Assembly: GCF_019931275.1 (NCBI RefSeq) | Contig: NZ_JAIOTY010000002.1 | Span: 1,204,631 to 1,268,630 of the forward strand | Origin: Nitratidesulfovibrio sp. SRB-5 | GTDB taxonomy: Bacteria > Desulfobacterota > Desulfovibrionia > Desulfovibrionales > Desulfovibrionaceae | Direction: 5' to 3' | DNA: 64,000 bases | Shown here: positions 58,845-64,000 of the stretch, piece by piece | How positions within the stretch are numbered: the stretch's first letter is position 1 | Layout of the letters: each line of letters begins with the position of its first letter | Position numbers and translations under genes: made by a program | The notes under the pieces: model-generated | What the model saw: only the letters and a program-made list of their open reading frames with translations | What the model was told of the DNA's origin: nothing | The model's database searches: none

Positions 58845-61109
58845 ATGGATACCGAAAAGAGAACGCAGCACCTGGCCGAACGTCTGGGCTACATCCGCGA
58901 CGTGTTCGGCGGAAAGCACAACGAGAACATCGCGCTCCTCGATTCCAAGTTGCAGGAATTCAACCTGCGGCTGTCCGAGGGCTCCATCAGCGACGAGAAC
59001 GCCGCGCTGACCACCCTTGAAGACCTGTTCGACTTCGTGGAGCGCAAGCTGGAAGCCGAACTGACGCCCATGGACAAGGTGCGCATCGTGCGGCACCCGC
59101 AGCGCATCTGCCTGCGCGACATCCTGGAAAACGTCTACGACAACTACACCGAAATCGGCGGCAAGGACGAACACTCCATCGATCCTTCCATGCTCATCGC
59201 CCGCGCCTACATCACCCGGCGCAGCGGCAAGAGGACCATCAACCAGCCGGTTCTGGTCATCGGGCAGGAAAAGGGCCACGGAGAGGAATTCCGCAACGGC
59301 GGTTCGGTGAAGCCGTGGGGCAACGCCAAGGCCCTTCAGTACATGAAGGTTGCCGAAACCGAAGGCATTCCCATCCACACCTACGTCTTCACGCCCGGTT
59401 CCTACCCGGTGGAGGACTACCCCGGCGCGGCCCAGCAGATTGCCCGCAACCTGTACGAAATGGCGGGCCTGCGCGTGCCGGTCATTGCCGTGTTCTCGGA
59501 AGGCGGCTCCGGCGGGGCAGAGGCCATCGGCCTTTCCGACCGGCGCCTGATGCTTTCGCACGGGTACTATTCGGTCATCTCGCCCGAAGGGGCGGCGGCC
59601 ATCGAAGGCCGCCTGCGCCACGGGCAGCGCGCCGCGCCCGAGCTGATCGAAAAGTGCGCCCAGCAGTTGCGCATCACGGCGGAAGACAACCTGCGCATGG
59701 GCTACATCGACCATGTGGTCACGGAACCGCCGCTCGGCGCGCGCCCGTACCATTACGACTTCTTCCGGGGCCTGCGGCAGGAGATCATCCGCGCCACGGA
59801 CGAGGTGATCCTGGGCGTGAAGGGCTTTGCCCCGTTCCGGGCCATGGTGCTGCGTCGCCGCCGCGGCAAGGCCGAAACCATGGACCTCGACAACATGTAC
59901 GTGCGCTGGAGCCTGTCGTCGTCCGCCAAGGACCGGCTGGTCAACCGTCGCCATCGCAAGTTCAACCGCCTGGCCCGCAACGCCGCGCGCGACAGGCGCC
60001 CCGTGCTGCGCAAGCTGTCCAACATGGGCTGGGACGCCTGGTGGGACATCTACTCCTACTTCAAGTACGACCTGCTGCGTAAGCACCAGCAGAAGATCGC
60101 CTACCTCATGGAAGAGGTGGAGGCCGAAGCACAGGTGCTCATGGAAAAGGTGGCCGCCCCGTGGCGCAAGATCACCTGCGCGCTGCCCGGCGGCGCGTGC
60201 CAGAGCAGCGAGCAGACCGAGCGCGAACTGACCACCCTGTCCGACTGGGACGAGGAAGGCCAGCGCAGCGGCAACTGGAGCTATGTCAGCCCCCGCGCCA
60301 AGGAAGACCGCGCCATCACCTGCCCCAACGCGGGCAGCCACGGCTGCCTCGACCTGTGGGCACCCGACCTGTTCGGCGAATTCGCCGGGGTGTGCACCTA
60401 CTGCGGGCACCATTTTCCCATGGAATACCAGTGGTACCTGCACAACGTGTTCGATGAAGGCTCCATCTTCGAGTTCAACGCCGAGATCGAAGCGGGCAAC
60501 CCGCTTGGTTTCGAAGGCTTCGACGTCAAGCTGGAGCAGGCCAAGAAGCAGACCGGCCTGAAGAGCGGCTGCGTCACCTTCGAGGCGCGCATCGACAACG
60601 TGAAGCTGGTGGTGGCCATGCTGGTTGCCCCGTTCCGGGGCGGCTCCGTGGGTGCGGCAGAGGGCGAAAAGTTCGTCCAGGCCGCCGAGCGCGCCAAGAA
60701 GAAGCGCTACCCCTTCCTGGCCTACGTGCACGGCACCGCGGGCATCCGCATCCAGGAAGGCACCAACGGCGTCATCCAGATGCCCCGCTGCACCATGGCC
60801 GTGCGCCGCTACATCGAGGCCGGTGGCCTGTACCTCGTGCTGTACGACACCAACTCGTACGCCGGGCCGCTGGCCAGCTTCCTCGGCTGCTCGCCCTACC
60901 AGTTCTCCATCCGTTCGGCCAACATCGGCTTCGCCGGGCCGGGCGTCATCAAGGAGACCACGGGCGTGGACATCCCGCCGGACTACCACCGGGCCTATCG
61001 CGCCCTGTCGCGCGGGCACATCCAGGGCATCTGGGACCGCCGCGACGCGCGCATGAACCTGAAGCAGGCCCTTCTGACCATGGGCGGCCGCAACCTCTAC
61101 TACCGGTAG
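58845..61109 (+). CDS. fused acetyl-CoA carboxylase carboxyltransferase (AccA-AccD order)
   Basis: 754 residues from MDTEKRTQHLAERLG (GGGGAAG seven bases upstream). The N-terminal ~330 residues are AccA-like (PVLVIGQEKGH, VFSEGGSGGAEAIGLSDRRLML, YYSVISPEGAAAIEGR near residues 130-260). A charged linker of about 150 residues follows, then an AccD-like half: zinc ribbon CPNAGSHGC ... CTYCGHHF (about 492-520), GGSVGAAEGEKFVQAAE, HGTAGIRIQEGTNGVIQM and IGFAGPGVIKETTG. Separate alpha and beta subunits are usual in bacteria, and eukaryotic fusions have beta first. It transfers the carboxyl from carboxybiotin, probably to acetyl-CoA. Confidence 0.9.
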   Translation: MDTEKRTQHLAERLGYIRDVFGGKHNENIALLDSKLQEFNLRLSEGSISDENAALTTLEDLFDFVERKLEAELTPMDKVRIVRHPQRICLRDILENVYDNYTEIGGKDEHSIDPSMLIARAYITRRSGKRTINQPVLVIGQEKGHGEEFRNGGSVKPWGNAKALQYMKVAETEGIPIHTYVFTPGSYPVEDYPGAAQQIARNLYEMAGLRVPVIAVFSEGGSGGAEAIGLSDRRLMLSHGYYSVISPEGAAAIEGRLRHGQRAAPELIEKCAQQLRITAEDNLRMGYIDHVVTEPPLGARPYHYDFFRGLRQEIIRATDEVILGVKGFAPFRAMVLRRRRGKAETMDLDNMYVRWSLSSSAKDRLVNRRHRKFNRLARNAARDRRPVLRKLSNMGWDAWWDIYSYFKYDLLRKHQQKIAYLMEEVEAEAQVLMEKVAAPWRKITCALPGGACQSSEQTERELTTLSDWDEEGQRSGNWSYVSPRAKEDRAITCPNAGSHGCLDLWAPDLFGEFAGVCTYCGHHFPMEYQWYLHNVFDEGSIFEFNAEIEAGNPLGFEGFDVKLEQAKKQTGLKSGCVTFEARIDNVKLVVAMLVAPFRGGSVGAAEGEKFVQAAERAKKKRYPFLAYVHGTAGIRIQEGTNGVIQMPRCTMAVRRYIEAGGLYLVLYDTNSYAGPLASFLGCSPYQFSIRSANIGFAGPGVIKETTGVDIPPDYHRAYRALSRGHIQGIWDRRDARMNLKQALLTMGGRNLYYR

Positions 61110-61139
61110 CCCGCGCCACGGCAAGGAACAGGTGAGACA

Positions 61140-61790
61140 GTGTTCGACATCACGCAATTGCTGGATGAGATAAAGGCGTCTCCCTACGAGGAGATCGTCG
61201 TCACCGCGCCGCATACCGGCGTGGTCACGTTCGCCGACGTGCGCGAAGGCACCCGGGTCATCGGGCCTTCCGGCACGTGGAAGGAAAAGAAGGGCACGCT
61301 GCTCGCCACCATCGAGCGCGAGCGCAACCAGAAGCCCATCCACGCCGTGGAAAAGGGCGAGGTCAAGGAAGTGCTGCGGCACCTGGAAGGCGCCTTCGTC
61401 GAGGCGGGCACCCCCCTCGTGCGGCTGCGCCACTTCCTGTCCAAGGACGAGGTGCTGGCCATCATCCTCAAGAAGGCCCTGCACCTCTTTGTCGCGCCGG
61501 AACGCGCCAAGTACTACTTCGCGCCCGACGTGGACAAGAAGGTCAAGGCCTCCGGCGCCAGCTCCGTCTCGCTGCACGAGGGCATGGACCTGTTCATCAT
61601 GTCGCGCATGAAGCGCGAGGCCTCGCTGGCCTATTCCGGCCCCAGCGGCGTCATCTACGCCGTGTACTTCCAGCACAACGAAAACGTGGATGCGGGCCAG
61701 CCCCTCATCGGCGTGTGCCCGCCGGACCAGCTGTCGCTCATCGAGGACGTGGTTGCCCGCGTGCAGACCGAGTGGGAAGAACGGGAGTAA
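61140..61790 (+). CDS. biotin carrier-like protein with unusual acceptor site
   Basis: 216 residues, 30 bp after the carboxyltransferase. The C-terminal part aligns with biotinyl/lipoyl domains: FIMSRMKREASLAYSGPSG (with Lys158), then VIYAVYFQHNENVDAGQPLIGV. The usual acceptor EAMKM is replaced by SRMKR. An N-terminal half repeats the barrel-like pattern IVVTAPHTGVVTFADVREGTRV. It is about 60 residues longer than ordinary BCCP and lacks the Pro/Ala-rich linker. I infer a carboxyl carrier for this cluster; biotinylation of Lys158 needs proof. Confidence 0.75.
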   Translation: MFDITQLLDEIKASPYEEIVVTAPHTGVVTFADVREGTRVIGPSGTWKEKKGTLLATIERERNQKPIHAVEKGEVKEVLRHLEGAFVEAGTPLVRLRHFLSKDEVLAIILKKALHLFVAPERAKYYFAPDVDKKVKASGASSVSLHEGMDLFIMSRMKREASLAYSGPSGVIYAVYFQHNENVDAGQPLIGVCPPDQLSLIEDVVARVQTEWEERE

Positions 61791-61793
61791 GCC

Positions 61794-62168
61794 ATGGGCA
61801 AGGTGTTGCAGGTGCGCGTGTGGGCTTCCACCTACCGCGACGAGGACGTGGAAAAGGCCTGGCCGCTGCTGGTGGCCCTTGTCTGGCCCGAACCCTTTGT
61901 CCGGCCCGTGGCCGGACAGATGCTGGGCCCCGCAGACCGGCGCGGCGTGCTGGAACTGGTGCAGGCCCTTGACGACGGGCTGCGCTTTGCCGGGTGGGAT
62001 GCCCCCGTGCGCGATGCCCTGGCCGACCGCGTGCCCGCCATCGTGGCCCTGCGCGACAAGCTGGACGCCGCCCTTGCCGAATGGGACGCCCGCACCGCCA
62101 ACCGCATCACCGATGAACTGGAAGAAGCCCTGGACCAGGCCGAAAAGGCGCTGGTGAAGGCGAAGTAG
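61794..62168 (+). CDS. hypothetical protein of the carboxylase cluster
   Basis: 124 residues, three bases after the carrier gene, with GGAG eight bases before the ATG inside the previous gene, so coupled to it. It is a soluble helical protein: VLQVRVWASTYRDEDVEKAWPLLVAL at the N-terminus and a charged C-terminal helix (DELEEALDQAEKALVKAK). Not recognised. Its place suggests an assembly or regulatory subunit of the carboxylase. Confidence 0.8.
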   Translation: MGKVLQVRVWASTYRDEDVEKAWPLLVALVWPEPFVRPVAGQMLGPADRRGVLELVQALDDGLRFAGWDAPVRDALADRVPAIVALRDKLDAALAEWDARTANRITDELEEALDQAEKALVKAK

Positions 62169-62212
62169 AGATAGGGCCGCCACCTTTTGAAGAGGAAAGG
62201 CGGAAGAGATAA

Positions 62213-62300
62213 CGGGGGAAGGGGAGGACACTTTGAAAAGTGTCCTCCCCTTCCCCCGACCCCTTCCCCTCCCACAAACTTTTTGGTTGGGGGTAGGGGA
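62213..62300. repeat. dispersed hairpin element, copy 2
   Basis: A 46-bp near-perfect palindrome (62213-62258; CGGGGGAAGGGGAGGACACTTT, two bases, then the complement) with a right flank CGACCCCTTCCCCTCCC-ACAAACTTTTTGG-TTGGGGG. The flank matches, in reverse orientation, the left flank of the copy at 36793-36876. It follows the carboxylase cluster and may terminate it. Confidence 0.8.
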
Positions 62301-62491
62301 CAGGCAGGGGAGAGTCGCAAGCATTCAGGCTGGTGTGCGGCCCCGCTCGGGCAGGGCAGATGATGACCAAGGCCCGCCTTCGCCGCGCATCACGGTTGCG
62401 ACAAAATGCATCCCACGGTATCACCCCATAGGGATGGCGAACGCCGTCCCACCCCCACGCATACAAAGCAGACCATCGCAAGGAAATACGC
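62301..62491. other. short gene-free spacer before ssb
   Basis: No gene or repeat recognised. The ssb promoter is expected here, but clear hexamers are not seen. Confidence 0.35.
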
Positions 62492-63043
62492 ATGCTCAAC
62501 AAGGTCATGATCATAGGACGTCTCGGCCGCGACCCCGAACTGCGCTACGCCCAGAACGGCACCCCCATCGCCAACCTGCGCATCGCCACCGACGAATCGT
62601 ACACCGACCGCGACGGCAACAAGGTCGACCGCGTGGAGTGGCACACCGTGGTGGTTTTTCAGCGCGCGGCGGAAAACTGCGCCAACTACCTCGGCAAGGG
62701 CAGCCTTGTCTTTGTCGAAGGCAGCCTGCAAACCCGCAAGTGGCAGGACCAGAACGGCCAGGACCGCTACTCCACCGAAATCAAGGCCCAGCGCGTCCAG
62801 TTCCTTGACCGGCGCGGCGAAGGCGCGGGCGCCCAGCCCGCCGAAGGCGGCGGCGCTCCCCGCCGGTCCTACCAGCAGCCCTCGGGTGGGCAGGGCGGCG
62901 GTCAGGGTGGTCAAGGTGGTCAGGGCGGGCAGGGCGGCCAGCGCCGTCAGGCCCCGCAGGGCGATCCCTACGGCGGCATGGACGACGACCTCGGACCGGC
63001 CTTCCCTTCCGAAGCCAGCGGCATGGACGACGTGCCGTTCTAG
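62492..63043 (+). CDS. ssb: single-stranded DNA-binding protein
   Basis: 183 residues. The OB-fold domain (about 1-108) opens MLNKVMIIGRLGRDPELRY and contains VEWHTVVVFQRAAENCANYLGKG. A Gly/Gln-rich disordered linker (about 120-150, GGQGG repeats) leads to the acidic tip MDDVPF that recruits repair and replication partners. AAGGA lies seven bases before the ATG. A strong terminator follows at 63115, so it is probably a single-gene unit. Confidence 0.97.
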   Translation: MLNKVMIIGRLGRDPELRYAQNGTPIANLRIATDESYTDRDGNKVDRVEWHTVVVFQRAAENCANYLGKGSLVFVEGSLQTRKWQDQNGQDRYSTEIKAQRVQFLDRRGEGAGAQPAEGGGAPRRSYQQPSGGQGGGQGGQGGQGGQGGQRRQAPQGDPYGGMDDDLGPAFPSEASGMDDVPF

Positions 63044-63114
63044 GCGCGACGGTATCTGGCCCGCAGCATCGAGTTTCCGGGGTCGCCTTGCGGCGGCCCC
63101 TTCGCATTTCCTTC

Positions 63115-63147
63115 CCCGGCGGCTCCCTGGAGCCTCCGGGATTTTTT
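63115..63147 (+). terminator. intrinsic terminator of ssb
   Basis: Stem CCCGGCGGCTCC/GGAGCCTCCGGG (one C-T mismatch) followed by ATTTTTT (63141-63147). Confidence 0.85.
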
Positions 63148-63465
63148 GTGGTTTCGCGCCAACGTCGTGGAAGCATTCGAAAACAAGAGTGGGTGCACTT
63201 GCGGGGCGTTGGCGTGGTGTGTGTTACCATTTGGAAAAGCATGAGATTTTATCTCTTGCTTCAAAAAAATACTGTGCGTCGTTCCAAGATTTTTGTTGCC
63301 ATGCCGCAGAAAGGTGACATATGTACGTTCTGTGAACAAAAGTGCCGGGCAGGCCGCGCGCCATGACGCAAGCCGGTGTTTCGCACCGCTTGCGGGCCAG
63401 CAACAGGGAACGCGCGCATGGTTTGCGGTACCACCTTCCGTCGCCGTGCGCGGCAGGAGACGCAG
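63148..63465. other. gene-free stretch before the SorC-type gene
   Basis: About 320 bp with an A/T-rich part at 63230-63300. The promoter and perhaps an operator of the downstream regulator are expected here; I see no convincing hexamers or dyads. No gene. Confidence 0.35.
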
Positions 63466-64000
63466 ATGATGCACGACCCCATGGAACGCGCGCTGCTCAG
63501 CCGTATTGCGTGGGCCTATTACGTCGAGGGCATGACCCAGTCCGACGTGGCCGACTGGCTGGGCATCAGCCGGGTACGCGTCAACAGGCTGCTTCAGGTC
63601 TGCCGCGACGAAGGCTACGTGCAGATTCTGGTCAACGCCGACCGGGCCGTCTGCTACGAGCACGAGCGCCGCATGGAGGCCACCTTCGGCCTGCGCCGCG
63701 CCGTGGTCATACCCACTCCACCTTCGCAGAAATCGCTCAACCGCAATCTTGGCCACGCCGCCGCCCAGTACCTTTCCGGGGTGCTGCGCGACGGTTCGTC
63801 GCTGGGCCTCGGTTGGGGCACCACCGTTGCCGCCGCCGCCACCGCCGTGCCGCGCAAGCCCGCGCAGGGGCTTACCGTGGTTTCGCTGTACGGCGGCCTG
63901 CCCTACAGCGTGGTGATCAATCCGTATGAAATCGTGGCAACGTTCGCGCGGCGCCTGTGCGCCTCGCAGACCTACTACATTGCCGCGCCCATGTTCGCCC
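63466..64000 (+). CDS. SorC-family sugar-binding transcriptional regulator (partial)
   Basis: The first ~178 codons are present; the gene is cut by the window end and has no stop. It starts MMHDPMERALLSRIAW, with GGAG seven bases before the ATG at 63466 (63469 possible). A helix-turn-helix lies at about 19-45 (YYVEGMTQSDVADWLGISRVRVNRLL, split) and the sugar-binding/effector domain begins near residue 55 (GLGWGTTVAAAA, SLYGGLPYSVVINPYEIV). Members are usually encoded next to the carbohydrate or polyol genes they regulate, which would lie to the right. Confidence 0.88.
   Translation, partial: MMHDPMERALLSRIAWAYYVEGMTQSDVADWLGISRVRVNRLLQVCRDEGYVQILVNADRAVCYEHERRMEATFGLRRAVVIPTPPSQKSLNRNLGHAAAQYLSGVLRDGSSLGLGWGTTVAAAATAVPRKPAQGLTVVSLYGGLPYSVVINPYEIVATFARRLCASQTYYIAAPMFA

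Noticed and set aside
58809-62324. 1171-codon minus-strand frame opposite the carboxylase genes
   Set aside because: Antisense shadow; the plus strand carries intact AccA/AccD and carrier motifs.

Overview
The window is about two-thirds G+C by eye and its gene set fits a sulfate-reducing deltaproteobacterium of the Desulfovibrio / Nitratidesulfovibrio group. This is an inference from gene content (CcmF-type cytochrome c maturation, Mla lipid transport, a PglB/STT3-type oligosaccharyltransferase, NtrC/sigma-54 promoters) and from intergenic hairpins of a style common in that group. I see no rRNA, tRNA, CRISPR array, phage or transposase gene. Most very long overlapping reading frames are shadows caused by high GC.

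Left part (1-10 kb): a sigma-54 promoter drives amt-glnB-glnD (ammonium channel, PII protein, PII uridylyltransferase). An unknown gene follows, then a polar amino acid ABC transporter on the minus strand (binding protein, permease, ATPase, with an attenuator-like hairpin after the first gene), and a LysO-type lysine exporter split into two overlapping genes. A cupin gene has a CRP/FNR-type operator upstream and a 130-bp MITE-like palindrome at its stop codon.

10.8-18.9 kb (minus strand): a complete mlaE-F-D-C-A phospholipid transport operon, a SPOR-domain protein, argS and fabD. 19.4-26.4 kb: rsmG, an STT3 oligosaccharyltransferase, rlmH, a YrdC/Sua5 protein and a family 9 glycosyltransferase carrying thirteen 9-bp repeats. 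Between the last two lies a sigma-54 promoter with an upstream dyad and, about 25 bp past the start point, an intrinsic terminator: a candidate ~55-nt small RNA.

26.5-38.5 kb (plus strand): Nudix hydrolase, glycogen synthase and branching enzyme, an isoaspartyl peptidase, a PdxA-like dehydrogenase coupled to a hydantoinase/oxoprolinase, a long GH3 glycosidase, trmL and cbiB. 38.7-44.8 kb: a DksA/TraR zinc finger protein, a CNNM/CorC transporter-like protein, a flavoprotein, a YheT hydrolase and an unknown gene behind a possible sigma-54 promoter. 44.2-51 kb: a CcmI-like TPR protein and ccmF, then a ZraSR-like two-component pair divergent from a small His-rich SHOCT membrane protein that has its own sigma-54 promoter and two upstream 13-bp dyads.

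51-64 kb: typA, a structured gene-free stretch, a purine nucleoside phosphorylase, motA-motB-PilZ, then a four-gene biotin-dependent carboxylase cluster (biotin carboxylase, a fused AccA-AccD carboxyltransferase, a carrier with an unusual RMKRE acceptor site, and a small unknown), ssb, and the start of a SorC-family regulator cut by the window end.

A recurring feature is short tandem repeats of 9-19 bp in gene 3' ends and spacers, plus large perfect or near-perfect palindromes acting as terminators or dispersed repeats.
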